The notes: a model not told the origin generated them from the letters alone. DNA of 64,000 nucleotides from an uncultured Lacinutrix sp. (GCF_947500605.1 NZ_CANMSJ010000008.1:62001-126000), one strand, 5' to 3'. Shown: positions 1-10,487, counted from the stretch's first letter. A program made the numbers and translations.

Positions 1-369
1 ATAAAAAATCCTGAAGCAGCTTTAGTTACTAAGCAACAAGGATACTTTTACTATCTACAAGGTATAATGGTTTCTCAAAGCGATATGAATACAGCAGAAA
101 AGCACTTTAAAAAAGCGGTTACTTTAGGCTTAAGTATGGATCAAGATATGGCTATGGCAAAATTAAACTTAGCTGGTATTGCTTTTTCTAAACGTAAGAA
201 GCAAGAGGCTACTATTCTTATTAACGAAGCTCAAAAATTAGATAAGAATGATATGCTTAAAGATCAAATTAAAGAAATGAAAGCAAACATGAAACGTGCT
301 CAAGGTGCTCCAAAACAGCACTATGGACAAGGTGGTTCTATGAGAGCGCAAAGAAGAGCTTCTAGATAA
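1..369 (+). CDS. TPR-repeat protein, C-terminal part (5'-truncated by window edge)
   Basis: The reading frame is open from base 1, so this is the end of a gene whose start lies outside the window. The visible 122 residues contain helix-pair segments typical of tetratricopeptide repeats (for example YYLQGIMVSQ, then AKLNLAGIAFSKRKKQEA, spaced about 34 residues apart, with the A-x-x-x-L-A-G-I-A pattern). The tail is basic and rich in Q, G and R (GQGGSMRAQRRASR). TPRs are protein-protein scaffolds, so the partner and the role cannot be told from this part. It ends in front of a strong bidirectional terminator. Confidence 0.75.
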   Translation: MKNPEAALVTKQQGYFYYLQGIMVSQSDMNTAEKHFKKAVTLGLSMDQDMAMAKLNLAGIAFSKRKKQEATILINEAQKLDKNDMLKDQIKEMKANMKRAQGAPKQHYGQGGSMRAQRRASR

Positions 370-395
370 TAAAGGCCCAACTAATAAAATAGATT

Positions 396-429
396 AAAAA
401 AAAAGCTCACAATAGTGAGCTTTTTTTTT
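396..429. terminator. Bidirectional intrinsic terminator
   Basis: Stem AAAGCTCAC / GTGAGCTTT with a 4-nt loop (AATA), an A-run on the left and a nine-T run on the right. It separates the convergent TPR gene (+) and cardiolipin synthase gene (-) and can serve both strands. Confidence 0.85.
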
Positions 430-440
430 GTTTTAAAGTC

Positions 441-1898
441 TTATAATAAAGGTGCCCAAAGTTTACAATAGGCTTCTTTTAATTTTTTAAACTTTGATCT
501 TTGTAGCCAAGCTTCGGCAGACATTTCTTCAGCATTTTTAAGATCTTCAATAAAGTAACTTTTTAATTCTTCACTCTTCTGCTTATCGTAAATAACAGCG
601 TTAATTTCGAAGTTAATTTTAAAGCTTCTATAATCCATATTCGAAGTTCCAATAGTTGAAAACACATCGTCTACAACCATTGTTTTGGCGTGTATAAATC
701 CTTTTGTGTAGCGGTACACTTTTATATTAGCATCAAACAAACGCTCTAAATACGAATTGGTTGCATGTTTAGCTATCCAGGAATCGCTTTCGTCTGGAAT
801 TAATAACCTAACATCAATACCACTACGCGATGCTATTTGCAATGCCATAATAAACTCATCATTTGGAATAAAATATGGTGTTGTTAAATATATATAATCG
901 TTAGCCGAAGTAATTGCAGAAAACATAACTTCCATAATATTTGCCCAATCTGTATCTGGACCACTAGCAGCTATTTGTACTGCTACATTATCTTTACATT
1001 CTTTATTAGGAAAATAATCTTTTATTATTTTTACTTGAGACTCTGATACAAACTCCCAATTGATTAAAAACTGAACTTGTAAAGTAACTATAGCTTCTCC
1101 CTCTATTCTAATATGCGTATCTCTCCAATAGTCTTTTTTATCAGGTTTATTAACATAATTATCTGATACGTTTATACCTCCTAAATAACCAATAGAACCA
1201 TCTATAATAGCGATTTTTCTATGGTTTCGATAATTCATTTGCCCTGTAAACTTCGGGAATAATACTGGCATAAAAGAAAAAAGTTGAACGCCACTATCTT
1301 TTAGCTTTTGTTTCATTTTATGCGAAATATCTGAGCCCACATCATCTACACTTAACCTTACCTCTACTCCATTCTTAGCCTTTTCACAGAGTATATTTAA
1401 TAGTTCTGTACCAATATTATCATCTTTTATAATGTAATACTCTAGATGAATGTGATGAGTTGCATTCTTTAAATCTTCAAAAAGACGTTTAAATTTAACT
1501 TCTCCATTGTTTAAAATTTCAACTTTATTACATCGTGTTAAAGGCGATTTATCACTTCCTTGAAGGAGTTTTACTAATTTTATTTTATCTTCTAATAAAT
1601 CGTCTTCAAGTTCTTTAAGTTCACTTTTATCTTGGCTTAAATCCCTATTTAGATCTTTAATTATTTTCTCGTTTAAAATATGCTTTCTATTGAATATTTT
1701 ATTTTTCCTGTATTCTTGACCAAAAAAGTAATAAACCAAAAGTCCTAAAAACGGAAAAAACACTAGCACAATAATATATGTTAGTGTTTTTGTTGGATTT
1801 ATCTTTCTAAATAAAATAGTTACAACAGCAGAAATAACTAATAGATAATTAACTATTATAATTAACTTGAACCAATTGTCTTTTAAAATTTCTATCAT
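441..1898 (-). CDS. cls: Cardiolipin synthase (phospholipase D superfamily)
   Basis: Joins two phosphatidylglycerol molecules to cardiolipin and glycerol at the inner membrane. The 485-residue protein has the family layout: two N-terminal membrane segments (about residues 12-30 and 40-59), then two PLD catalytic domains. Both HKD motifs are intact: NHRKIAIIDG (His about 226) and HAKTMVVDD (His about 403), each H-x-K-x4-D followed by the usual G/S-N. Length is normal for bacterial Cls. It starts exactly one base before the stop of the upstream transglycosylase gene (same strand), so the two are almost certainly cotranscribed. No anomaly seen. Confidence 0.95.
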   Translation of the reverse strand: MIEILKDNWFKLIIIVNYLLVISAVVTILFRKINPTKTLTYIIVLVFFPFLGLLVYYFFGQEYRKNKIFNRKHILNEKIIKDLNRDLSQDKSELKELEDDLLEDKIKLVKLLQGSDKSPLTRCNKVEILNNGEVKFKRLFEDLKNATHHIHLEYYIIKDDNIGTELLNILCEKAKNGVEVRLSVDDVGSDISHKMKQKLKDSGVQLFSFMPVLFPKFTGQMNYRNHRKIAIIDGSIGYLGGINVSDNYVNKPDKKDYWRDTHIRIEGEAIVTLQVQFLINWEFVSESQVKIIKDYFPNKECKDNVAVQIAASGPDTDWANIMEVMFSAITSANDYIYLTTPYFIPNDEFIMALQIASRSGIDVRLLIPDESDSWIAKHATNSYLERLFDANIKVYRYTKGFIHAKTMVVDDVFSTIGTSNMDYRSFKINFEINAVIYDKQKSEELKSYFIEDLKNAEEMSAEAWLQRSKFKKLKEAYCKLWAPLL

Positions 1899-2834
1899 TT
1901 ATGGAGTTGTAGAATAATATCCTTTTTCTGGAACATCAATAAAATATTGCTTTCTTGATGCATTATTTAATTTGTTTTCTCTTAACCAAGAATTATGTAT
2001 TTTTAAAATCTTATAGTTAATTCCTAAATCTTTAGCAAACTGTGCAAAATCTGTAACAGCTGTATCTACAGACACTTTATATGTTGGAATTGCTGTATAC
2101 AAATCTTTAGTTCTAAAATTAAAGCCATATTTTGTTGGGTTAGACAAAATCTCTTTTAAAGCTATAATTCTAAATACATAACGACCAGTTTCTTGACCCA
2201 AAAGTAAATCGTAATAATTGTCGACCTTCTGTGCATCTAATCTTTTTGAGATTCCATAATTACCTGCATTATATCCAGCAGCAGCATTAGTCCAAGAACC
2301 TAAACGTTCTTTAGATTTGTTTAAATAATCGCAAGCTACCTGTGTTGCCATTTCAAGATTGTAACGCTCATCTACATTATCATTAACTTCTAGTCCATTT
2401 TCTCTAGCGGTTGCTTTCATAATCTGCCAAAAACCACTTGCTCCTGCAGGAGATTTTGCATTTGTTAATCCGCTTTCTATTACTGCTAAATACTTAAAAT
2501 CATCTGGAATACCATTTTTAGCTAAAATAGGCTCGATAATAGGAAAGTATTTTTGTGCTCTTTTAAACATTAATAAACCGTTAGACTGCCAGTATGTATT
2601 TACCAACAACTCCTTATCCATACGTTCTAAAACATCCGGATCACTTAAAGGTACGCGCTCTCCTGCAAACTCCAAATAATCGGGAACTTGTAATGCGTAA
2701 ACATTATAATCGTTTATAATTTTCTTTTCTAAATTTTCGTCTGTTGGAGCCTCTTGAAAGGCATTTATAAATAATGCTCCTAGGCATAAAAGACCAATTC
2801 CTGCTAATGTTTTTTGTACAATTTTCATCTTCAT
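1899..2834 (-). CDS. Membrane/periplasmic lytic transglycosylase, SLT (MltD-like) family
   Basis: Cleaves the MurNAc-GlcNAc bond of peptidoglycan with formation of the 1,6-anhydro product. A hydrophobic N-terminus (residues about 8-25) acts as signal or anchor. The SLT fold follows: the catalytic Glu at about residue 120 in YLAVIESGLTN, then the SPAGASGFWQIM motif and the AAAGYNAGNYG motif, which are the three hallmarks of goose-lysozyme-type transglycosylases. No LysM domain follows, unlike E. coli MltD. It directly abuts cls downstream and follows a small hydrolase gene with a 44-bp gap, giving a three-gene envelope operon. Confidence 0.92.
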   Translation of the reverse strand: MKMKIVQKTLAGIGLLCLGALFINAFQEAPTDENLEKKIINDYNVYALQVPDYLEFAGERVPLSDPDVLERMDKELLVNTYWQSNGLLMFKRAQKYFPIIEPILAKNGIPDDFKYLAVIESGLTNAKSPAGASGFWQIMKATARENGLEVNDNVDERYNLEMATQVACDYLNKSKERLGSWTNAAAGYNAGNYGISKRLDAQKVDNYYDLLLGQETGRYVFRIIALKEILSNPTKYGFNFRTKDLYTAIPTYKVSVDTAVTDFAQFAKDLGINYKILKIHNSWLRENKLNNASRKQYFIDVPEKGYYSTTP

Positions 2835-2878
2835 TTCATTTTTTATAAAATTATAATAATTTAACCATAAACCCTTAT

Positions 2879-3541
2879 TTATTCTAAGATTAATTTGGGT
2901 AAATTTTCATTAAACCATTTGTATTTATCTATAATCATTATATGTGTTCCATTCTTTACCGTAATGCAGTTTTCAATGCAGTTATGAGGGAAAACCATGT
3001 CTTTCTCTCCATGGATATGAATAGCCTCGGTAATAACATTTTCTTGCTCCCAATTAATAACTTGATCTATAGACCAATCTAAATAATATTTATCGTTAAC
3101 AGAAAGATACTTTTTATATAAGTCTATACGCTTCTTTATTAAATTCCCAAACGAAAATTTAGCCAATAAATCCAGATTACTTGCTAATTGTGTAGGTAAT
3201 AACTTATAAGCCTTTGTTGCTTTTAATACTTTAAATCTTTTTGGAAGCTCATGTTTTGTTTTTACACTAGACACTACAAAAAGCTTTCTTAAAGCAATAT
3301 GTTTACTCATTTCCTGAACTAAAATCCCACCAAAAGACACACCTAATAACACAATGTTTTCATGCTCAATTTTTTCGATAATCCTTAAGGCATAGTTACT
3401 TATGGTTTCATTTTTTAAAGGAATCTCCCAATGTAACTTATGTAATTGAAACTGATTTTCTGGTAATGAGATATTATCAAAAATTGACGGATTTGCCGCC
3501 ATTCCTGGCATTAAATAAACATGTATTACGTCTTGATTCAT
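2879..3541 (-). CDS. Alpha/beta hydrolase
   Basis: A 220-residue cytoplasmic alpha/beta-hydrolase fold protein. The oxyanion region is at the N-terminus (YLMPGMAANPSIF) and the nucleophile elbow is GVSFGG (Ser about 69). Late in the chain IHIHGEKDMVFP supplies the acid Asp and NGTHIMI the catalytic His, so the triad looks complete. Substrate unknown; members annotated as esterases or lipases-like are common in this family. First gene of the operon with the lytic transglycosylase and cls, which hints at lipid or envelope work, but that is inference. Confidence 0.85.
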   Translation of the reverse strand: MNQDVIHVYLMPGMAANPSIFDNISLPENQFQLHKLHWEIPLKNETISNYALRIIEKIEHENIVLLGVSFGGILVQEMSKHIALRKLFVVSSVKTKHELPKRFKVLKATKAYKLLPTQLASNLDLLAKFSFGNLIKKRIDLYKKYLSVNDKYYLDWSIDQVINWEQENVITEAIHIHGEKDMVFPHNCIENCITVKNGTHIMIIDKYKWFNENLPKLILE

Positions 3542-3585
3542 AAGTATTTAACAGTAATTAGGAATTAATTAACAATAAAATTTCG

Positions 3586-3593
3586 TATTTTTG
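3586..3593 (+). promoter_or_regulatory. Candidate -7 promoter element (TATTTTTG)
   Basis: Exact match to the Bacteroidota -7 consensus TAnnTTTG, 72 bases before the start of the small acetyltransferase gene. No clear TTTG at -33 was found at the right distance, so this is a weak call. Confidence 0.4.
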
Positions 3594-3664
3594 AATTGTG
3601 TAAAGCTATAAAATAGATAGCACTCTTTTTATTCCCTTAACAATAAATTAAACTTATTATAAAT

Positions 3665-3961
3665 ATGACTGATGCTGCTGAATTAGTTGACAATGAATTT
3701 CAACGTCAATTTGAATTAAAAATTGGAGATCATTTTGCTAAGATTGAATACTCTTTGCAAGAACGAAAAATCTTCCTTACTAAGTTAATTATTCCTGAAG
3801 AGATTAAAGACGAGAACTTTACCTCAGATTTTCTTAAATTAGTTTTCGATAATATTGAAGAACGCAATTTAAGTGTTGTACCTACAAATCCTGAAATTGC
3901 TAAATTTATTAGGCGAAATAGACAATACAAAAAGTTGCTTCCTGTTGGATTAAGAATTTAA
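3665..3961 (+). CDS. Small GNAT-like N-acetyltransferase (YjdJ/NATD1 type)
   Basis: 98 residues, matching the short single-domain acetyltransferase family related to human NATD1 and bacterial YjdJ. Visible hallmarks are the short beta strands FAKIEYSLQERKIFLTKLII, where the family normally has a substrate-binding beta hairpin, a middle helix, and the C-terminal VVPTNPEIAKFIRRN segment that in this family reads C-P-(Y/F)-h-x-x-(F/Y)-(I/L). The usual Cys of that motif is replaced by Thr. Substrate unknown. Stand-alone gene between a promoter-like element and a terminator. Confidence 0.75.
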   Translation: MTDAAELVDNEFQRQFELKIGDHFAKIEYSLQERKIFLTKLIIPEEIKDENFTSDFLKLVFDNIEERNLSVVPTNPEIAKFIRRNRQYKKLLPVGLRI

Positions 3962-3997
3962 CTTAAACTCTTAAATACAAGACAAACAATTACATAA

Positions 3998-4034
3998 TGC
4001 CCAAAAAAGTTAAATGCTTTTTTGGGCATTTTTA
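3998..4034 (+). terminator. Intrinsic terminator
   Basis: Stem TGCCCAAAAAAG / CTTTTTTGGGCA, loop TTAAATG, followed by TTTTTA. Ends the small acetyltransferase transcript. Confidence 0.85.
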
Positions 4035-4049
4035 TAACAAAAAGATTCT

Positions 4050-4087
4050 GTTTAATTAGATTTTGAACTAATTAAGCTCTTTTTTTG
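4050..4087 (+). terminator. Second terminator-like hairpin
   Basis: TTAATTAG / CTAATTAA arms with an 8-nt loop followed after GCTC by seven T. It sits 30 bases before the next gene, so it may be a second terminator or a leader hairpin. Confidence 0.45.
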
Positions 4088-4116
4088 TTATTTAACACTT
4101 CAAACTTAGCAATACT

Positions 4117-4320
4117 ATGGATACACAAAATAATAAAACTAAGCAAAAAAATATATGGACCTTAATTGCCGGTTTAGCTTTTATTGCTATTGGAGGTTAT
4201 AGAATATACAATCACTTATATGTTGATAGTGTAGACTACGGAAACTTTAGACTAATACTTGCTGCTGTATTTATCGCTTATGGAGCTTACAGCATATACA
4301 ATTACCTAAAAGCGGAATAA
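4117..4320 (+). CDS. Small two-span membrane protein, unknown function
   Basis: 67 residues with an N-terminal polar, lysine-rich head (MDTQNNKTKQKN) and two hydrophobic helices (about 14-31 and 45-62) joined by a short loop with acidic residues (VDSVDYG). Each helix ends in a similar YRIYNHL / YSIYNYL motif, suggesting an internal duplication. Not assigned to a family. Ends 30 bases before the stop of the convergent fasciclin gene. Confidence 0.7.
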   Translation: MDTQNNKTKQKNIWTLIAGLAFIAIGGYRIYNHLYVDSVDYGNFRLILAAVFIAYGAYSIYNYLKAE

Positions 4321-4343
4321 AGCGAGTTAAACTCGTTTTAACC
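4320..4343. terminator. Weak hairpin between convergent genes
   Basis: CGAGT / ACTCG stem with a three-base loop followed by TTTT. Short, but located exactly between two convergent stops (4320 and 4350). Confidence 0.4.
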
Positions 4344-4349
4344 TTTAAG

Positions 4350-4922
4350 TTATCTAGGTATTAATACGGTATCCACTATATGTACAAAACCATTGCTTTG
4401 TAACTTATCTGGGTTCTCTATTAATATCCCTTTACCCTTTTCTGCTTCAATTGTAAAAATGCCATGTTTATTAAAAATGGTAATTACACCTCCGCTTTCA
4501 GTTTTAAATTGGGCTTTACCTCGACTCCTTTTAATTTTCTTAGACATTACAGTAGTATTAATGTTTCCTGCAATAATATGATACTGTAGTATATTAATAA
4601 GTTTGTATTTATTTTCTGGTAATAGTAAATTCTCTACGGTTCCTTTTGGCAACTTCTCGAAACCGGCATTAGTTGGTGCAAAGAGCGTAAAACTAGTTCC
4701 ACTAGAAATCTTTTCATCTACTCCTGTAGCTTTAAGTAATTTTAAAAATGTAGAATGTTCTTTTGAAGTCGATAAGAATGAAACTATATCTACTTGAGAA
4801 TGCGTTAAAAGATCTTGAGTCGTTGCCGTTTCAATCTCAAAAGTCTCTTGTGCGTTGATAATTACCGAAAAACCAAAAAGGAATAACAATATTCTATATT
4901 TTAATCTTTCTGAAGTATTCAT
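4350..4922 (-). CDS. Secreted fasciclin (FAS1) domain protein
   Basis: One FAS1 adhesion-type domain behind a signal peptide. I place the start at the second Met (base 4922, MNTSERLKYRILLF), which gives a normal signal peptide ending near VIINAQ; a longer form from 4940 is possible. FAS1 motifs seen: H1-like FTLFAPTNAGFEKLP and the H2-like YHIIAGN, followed by the LIENPDKLQSNGFVHIVDTVL end. FAS1 domains mediate cell-surface or polymer binding in Bacteroidota, but the ligand here is unknown. Confidence 0.88.
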   Translation of the reverse strand: MNTSERLKYRILLFLFGFSVIINAQETFEIETATTQDLLTHSQVDIVSFLSTSKEHSTFLKLLKATGVDEKISSGTSFTLFAPTNAGFEKLPKGTVENLLLPENKYKLINILQYHIIAGNINTTVMSKKIKRSRGKAQFKTESGGVITIFNKHGIFTIEAEKGKGILIENPDKLQSNGFVHIVDTVLIPR

Positions 4923-5068
4923 CTCATAACAATTTAACAATCATTTTATATAATATACGAAAAAAACATGACTTTAGATCTCTTAAAATAAACTTAAACT
5001 ATACTTTGCTCTGTAAGTTTATGCCTATTATTTCGTATATTTAAGTATAACCTTTAATACAACAAGCT

Positions 5069-5311
5069 ATGAATGATTCAGAATACATAAAAATTTACAC
5101 AGGAGGAACTATTATTGTTCAAGTAATAAAACAACGTTTGGAAGACGAAGGCATAAATCCAGTTATTAAAGACGAAACAGAGTCTGGGCGATTAGCTGGA
5201 TTTGGAGCATCCTTAATTGGACAACCAGAAGTTTACGTTCACGAAAGTGAAATCGCTATTGCAACACGCATTGTAGAAACTGTTCGTGGAGAATTAGAAA
5301 CTAGTGAATAG
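5069..5311 (+). CDS. DUF2007 family protein
   Basis: 80 residues resembling the DUF2007 'putative signal transducing' family: an N-terminal YIKIYTGGTIIVQVIKQRLE segment, the central loop INPVIKDE, and the end PEVYVHESEIAIATRIVE. The fold is ferredoxin-like in related proteins. No catalytic residue is known. Stand-alone gene with its own terminator. Confidence 0.8.
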   Translation: MNDSEYIKIYTGGTIIVQVIKQRLEDEGINPVIKDETESGRLAGFGASLIGQPEVYVHESEIAIATRIVETVRGELETSE

Positions 5312-5329
5312 TAATTTATACTAAATAGT

Positions 5330-5368
5330 AAAAGCCTCAAAAATCATAGATTTTTGAGGCTTTTTTTA
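5330..5368. terminator. Bidirectional intrinsic terminator
   Basis: Stem AAAGCCTCAAAAATC / GATTTTTGAGGCTTT with a 3-nt loop and T-runs on both strands. It serves the DUF2007 gene (+) and the ABC-F gene (-). Confidence 0.88.
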
Positions 5369-5387
5369 TATCGTTAATTAAAACTAA

Positions 5388-7013
<1,626 letters not shown>

Positions 7014-7261
7014 CTATTGTATATATTTTTATCTCAGAAAATTTTTATTCTATTTTTTAATCTAAAAACTTATAAATCTATTGCTAATTACTCCTTGACA
7101 TAAAAGCGTTTGTAAGTTTTTTGCAAAAGTAAATAATATCTTCGGTTTATTAAAACAAATGCTCTGTTATATCTATTAACCAACACTCTAAAGTCTAGAC
7201 AATTAACTTATTTTATATTCAATTTAACAACGCATTAACACCACAATTCGATTTCAAAACA

Positions 7262-7269
7262 TATTTTTG
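7262..7269 (+). promoter_or_regulatory. Candidate -7 promoter element (TATTTTTG)
   Basis: Matches TAnnTTTG and lies 29 bases before the chosen start of the thioredoxin-fold lipoprotein gene. A clear -33 TTTG is not visible. The 250 bases between this gene and the ABC-F gene otherwise show no recognisable element. Confidence 0.4.
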
Positions 7270-7297
7270 TTTCCATAACTATTGCATGTACTTATCT

Positions 7298-8725
7298 ATG
7301 AAATCTAATTCCTTATTTCTTATTGTAATATTGGCGGCATCCCTATTGTCTTGTAAAAAAGATAAGGTAGACGGCTCTATTAACAAAGCATATATTGGAG
7401 GAGAAATTATTAATCCAAACAGTGATTATATAGTTATTAAAAAAGCCGACATCCCATTAGATACTGTACGACTTAATCATCAGAATAGATTTTCTTATAC
7501 ATTAACCAATTTCGAGCCAGGTATTTTTGGCTTTTTTGATGGTAGAGAATTTCAAAATTTTCTAATTGAATCTAACGATAGTTTAATGTTACGTTTAAAT
7601 ACTTTAGATTTTGATGAGTCTCTTGTTTATGTTGGTAAAGGCGCTAAAGAAAATAATTTCCTAATGGAAATGTATTTATTAAATGAAGAAGAAGATGAAA
7701 AAATTCTTGATTTAGGACAAAAAACATCTAAAGAATTCGATAGTATTTATAGAGCATCTAGAGATTTAAAACTAAAAAAACTAGATAGAATTAAACGCAA
7801 AACAGAAACTTCTAACTTATTTAATGAAATTGCAGAAGCAAGTATTTATTACGAATATTACGCACACAAAGAACTCTATCCTTTAGCAAATTATAAAATA
7901 TCAGAATTAGATGCTTTTAAAAGTCTACCTAGAGACTTTTACGCCTACAGAGAGAGCATAGATTATAATAATGTAAATCTAAAAGATTACAGTCCTTATA
8001 TATCATTTTTAAGATTTCATTTTAACAACCTAGCATTACAAAAACACTTCACACACTCTAACGATAGTGTTTATAACAAATTAGATATCCATTACAACCT
8101 AGACAAGCTTGATCTTATAGATAAAAAAGTAAGTAATGAAGACATTAAAAATAGCTTATTAAGATTTGTTATTGGGCAATTTATTAGCGTCTCTAAAAGC
8201 CCCGAAGATTACGATGCAATGCTTAAATCTTTTAAAGAAAAAAGCACAAACAATAGCGATAAAGAAAGAGTTTCTCAATTTGTATGTTCTTATAAAAGGC
8301 TAAGCCCTGGAAACAAAATTCCAGAAGTTAAATTACTTAATACGGCCGACAAAGAAGTTAGCTTACACGGACTAATAAAAAAACCAACAGTTGTTTATTT
8401 TTGGTCTAAAGGCAACAAAAATCATCTTATTTCTTCACACAAGCGAGTAAAAGAATTAAATGTAAAATATCCAGAGTTTAATTTTATTGCCATTAATATA
8501 GATGTTATTTCTTATAAGCAGCAATCTGATATTATAGCAAAATACGATGTTAGACTGCACAACGAATACCGTTTTAAAGCACCAAGGCAAGCTAAAGAAA
8601 CACTATTTATAGAACCAATACAAAAAGTATTTATCCTTGATAAAAAAGGAGAAATTGTTAATGCGAAAGCAAATATGTTTGGTATAGGTTTCGAACAAGA
8701 ACTATTAGGCTTATTAAACCAATAG
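7298..8725 (+). CDS. Thioredoxin/TlpA-fold lipoprotein without CxxC
   Basis: Start placed at the second Met (7298), giving a lipoprotein signal MKSNSLFLIVILAASLLSC; a start at 7286 is also possible. About 475 residues. The N-terminal 130 residues resemble the DUF4369-like beta domain often found ahead of TlpA-type thioredoxin domains in Bacteroidota, a helical middle follows, and the C-terminal 140 residues have the redoxin pattern (PGNKIPEVKLLN, then KPTVVYFWSKGNKNH, then FIAINID, then KVFILDKKGEIV). The position where TlpA has W-C-x-x-C reads SKGNKN, so a dithiol reaction is not possible. Ends at a shared terminator. Confidence 0.75.
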   Translation: MKSNSLFLIVILAASLLSCKKDKVDGSINKAYIGGEIINPNSDYIVIKKADIPLDTVRLNHQNRFSYTLTNFEPGIFGFFDGREFQNFLIESNDSLMLRLNTLDFDESLVYVGKGAKENNFLMEMYLLNEEEDEKILDLGQKTSKEFDSIYRASRDLKLKKLDRIKRKTETSNLFNEIAEASIYYEYYAHKELYPLANYKISELDAFKSLPRDFYAYRESIDYNNVNLKDYSPYISFLRFHFNNLALQKHFTHSNDSVYNKLDIHYNLDKLDLIDKKVSNEDIKNSLLRFVIGQFISVSKSPEDYDAMLKSFKEKSTNNSDKERVSQFVCSYKRLSPGNKIPEVKLLNTADKEVSLHGLIKKPTVVYFWSKGNKNHLISSHKRVKELNVKYPEFNFIAINIDVISYKQQSDIIAKYDVRLHNEYRFKAPRQAKETLFIEPIQKVFILDKKGEIVNAKANMFGIGFEQELLGLLNQ

Positions 8726-8741
8726 TTAATTATTATTATAA

Positions 8742-8784
8742 AGAAAAAAGGTCATGAAAATTAATTTTCATGACCTTTTTTTAT
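8742..8784. terminator. Bidirectional intrinsic terminator
   Basis: Stem AAAAGGTCATGAAAATT / AATTTTCATGACCTTTT, continuous across the centre, with T-runs on both sides; between convergent genes. Confidence 0.88.
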
Positions 8785-8801
8785 GCACTAAATTTTTAAA
8801 C

Positions 8802-9455
8802 TTAGTTTCCTTTTTTATAATCTTCTAAAAACTTAGCAAGACCAATATCTGTAAGAGGATGTTTTAATAAACCTTCGATAGAACTTAAAGGACCCGTCAT
8901 TACATCTGCACCTAACTTAGCACAATCTATAACATGCATTGTGTGGCGCACAGATGCAGCAAGAATTTGCGTATCGAAAGCGTAGTTATCATATATATGT
9001 CTAATCTCTGCAATAAGGTTTAAACCATCTGTAGAAATATCGTCTAAACGCCCAATAAAAGGAGACACATACGTTGCTCCTGCTTTTGCAGCAAGTAAAG
9101 CTTGACCTGGCGAAAACACTAAAGTTACATTTGTTCTAATACCTCTATCGCTAAAGTATTTACAAGCTTTAATACCATCTTTAATCATTGGTAATTTTAC
9201 AACGATTTGTTCGTGTAATTCGGCTAATGCTTCACCTTCTTTTACCATACCTTCAAAGTCGGTAGAAATAACCTCGGCACTTACATCACCTTCAACAAGA
9301 TTACAAATCTTTACGTAATGTTTTAAAATATTATCTGTTCCTGTAATGCCTTCCTTAGCCATTAAAGATGGGTTTGTAGTTACGCCATCTAAGATTCCCA
9401 TATCTTCTGCTTCTTTAATTTGCGCAAGATTGGCTGTGTCAATAAAAAATTTCAT
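8802..9455 (-). CDS. fsa: Fructose-6-phosphate aldolase / small transaldolase (TalC/MipB family)
   Basis: 217-residue class I aldolase of the short transaldolase family that acts on fructose 6-phosphate or on sedoheptulose 7-phosphate in the pentose phosphate pathway. The start [13 protein letters not shown] and the TTNPSL motif (about 26-31) are diagnostic. The Schiff-base Lys is in VVKLPM (Lys about 87). The C-terminal [17 protein letters not shown] segment is also typical. Many Flavobacteria carry only this short form as transaldolase, so a transaldolase role is as likely as aldolase activity. Stand-alone gene. Confidence 0.92.
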   Translation of the reverse strand: MKFFIDTANLAQIKEAEDMGILDGVTTNPSLMAKEGITGTDNILKHYVKICNLVEGDVSAEVISTDFEGMVKEGEALAELHEQIVVKLPMIKDGIKACKYFSDRGIRTNVTLVFSPGQALLAAKAGATYVSPFIGRLDDISTDGLNLIAEIRHIYDNYAFDTQILAASVRHTMHVIDCAKLGADVMTGPLSSIEGLLKHPLTDIGLAKFLEDYKKGN

Positions 9456-9484
9456 ATTAAATATTTAGTTGTGTTTATTATTTT

Positions 9485-9567
9485 GGGCGTTACCTAAAGG
9501 TCAGGCTATACGCTATATCTTTTTTGCTTTTAATGGCAAAAAAGGATGCCGCTGCTATCCTTAACGC
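9485..9567. repeat. Dispersed imperfect-palindrome repeat
   Basis: An 83-bp element starting GGGCGTTA and ending TTAACGC, with an inner 9-bp perfect stem CTTTTTTGC / GCAAAAAAG (8-nt loop) and the words GGCTATACGCTA and GCTATCCTTAACGC. It is richer in GC than its surroundings. I recall very similar sequence in intergenic regions of other Flavobacteria; copy number cannot be checked here. Confidence 0.6.
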
Positions 9568-9686
9568 ACTACAAAGTTACAATTAAAGTTATGCCTAAAA
9601 AAATGATATTAATAAAAGCAATAGCATAATAGTTATGATGCTAACTATTTATCTTTAATCAGTACTTTTTAATTAAAATAGAACCG

Positions 9687-10487
9687 TTAAAGCTTATAAT
9701 GATTAATAAGCATTTTCTCGTATACCTTATCAGGAAGTAAGAACTTTAAAACAATAGAAAACTTTTGCATAAAATCGCCTACCTTGTAATGCGTTCTTGG
9801 CTTTTTAGTCTTTAAAACTTTTAAAACCATTTTTGCAACAGCAATAGGATCACTACTATTATTTACATGCTCGTCTATATCGCTTAACACACTTCCATAT
9901 TTTTTATAAGGAGAATCGTCTTTTAAAGGTGCATGGTAACGACCTGCTGCAATATTGGTAGCAAAATCACCAGGTGCTATATTAGTCATGTTAACATTAA
10001 AATCTTTTAACTCAATTCTAAAAGCTTCCGTTAATAACTCTAAAGCTCCTTTACTAGCACTATAAACTCCACGATAAGGCAACCCCATATAACCAGCAAT
10101 AGATGTAACATTAATTACCAATCCGCTATTTTGCTTGCGCATTTGCGGCAAAACAGCTTTAATAACGTTTATTGGTCCAAAAAAATTAGTATCGAAATTG
10201 TTTTGTATTTCGGCTTCAGGAATCTCTTCAATAGGTCCTGTTATACCTACTCCTGCATTGTTAATAAGGACATCTAGTTTTCCTTCGGCAGCAATTACTT
10301 CCGCTACAGCGTTATTAATAGTCGCTACATCTTTTACATCTAAACCTACAATTTTAAAAGGATGATTGACGTATTTTTCAGGACTTCGGCTTGTACCATA
10401 AACAGTATAACCGTACGCCTTTAAATATTCTCCAATAGATTTTCCAATTCCCGATGATCCTCCTGTAATTAATATAACTTTAGACAT
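9687..10487 (-). CDS. SDR family NAD(P)-dependent oxidoreductase
   Basis: Classical short-chain dehydrogenase, 266 residues. Cofactor motif TGGSSGIG (8-15), structural NNAG (76-79), catalytic Ser in NVTSIAG (about 129), and YSASK with Tyr about 142 and Lys about 146. After strand 2 the sequence GTSRSP has a basic Arg, favouring NADPH. The C-terminal part with the long SSDPIAVAKMVLKVLKTKKP stretch resembles the DHRS7/retinol-dehydrogenase-like subgroup, but the substrate cannot be told. Stand-alone gene downstream of ffs on the same strand. Confidence 0.9.
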   Translation of the reverse strand: MSKVILITGGSSGIGKSIGEYLKAYGYTVYGTSRSPEKYVNHPFKIVGLDVKDVATINNAVAEVIAAEGKLDVLINNAGVGITGPIEEIPEAEIQNNFDTNFFGPINVIKAVLPQMRKQNSGLVINVTSIAGYMGLPYRGVYSASKGALELLTEAFRIELKDFNVNMTNIAPGDFATNIAAGRYHAPLKDDSPYKKYGSVLSDIDEHVNNSSDPIAVAKMVLKVLKTKKPRTHYKVGDFMQKFSIVLKFLLPDKVYEKMLINHYKL

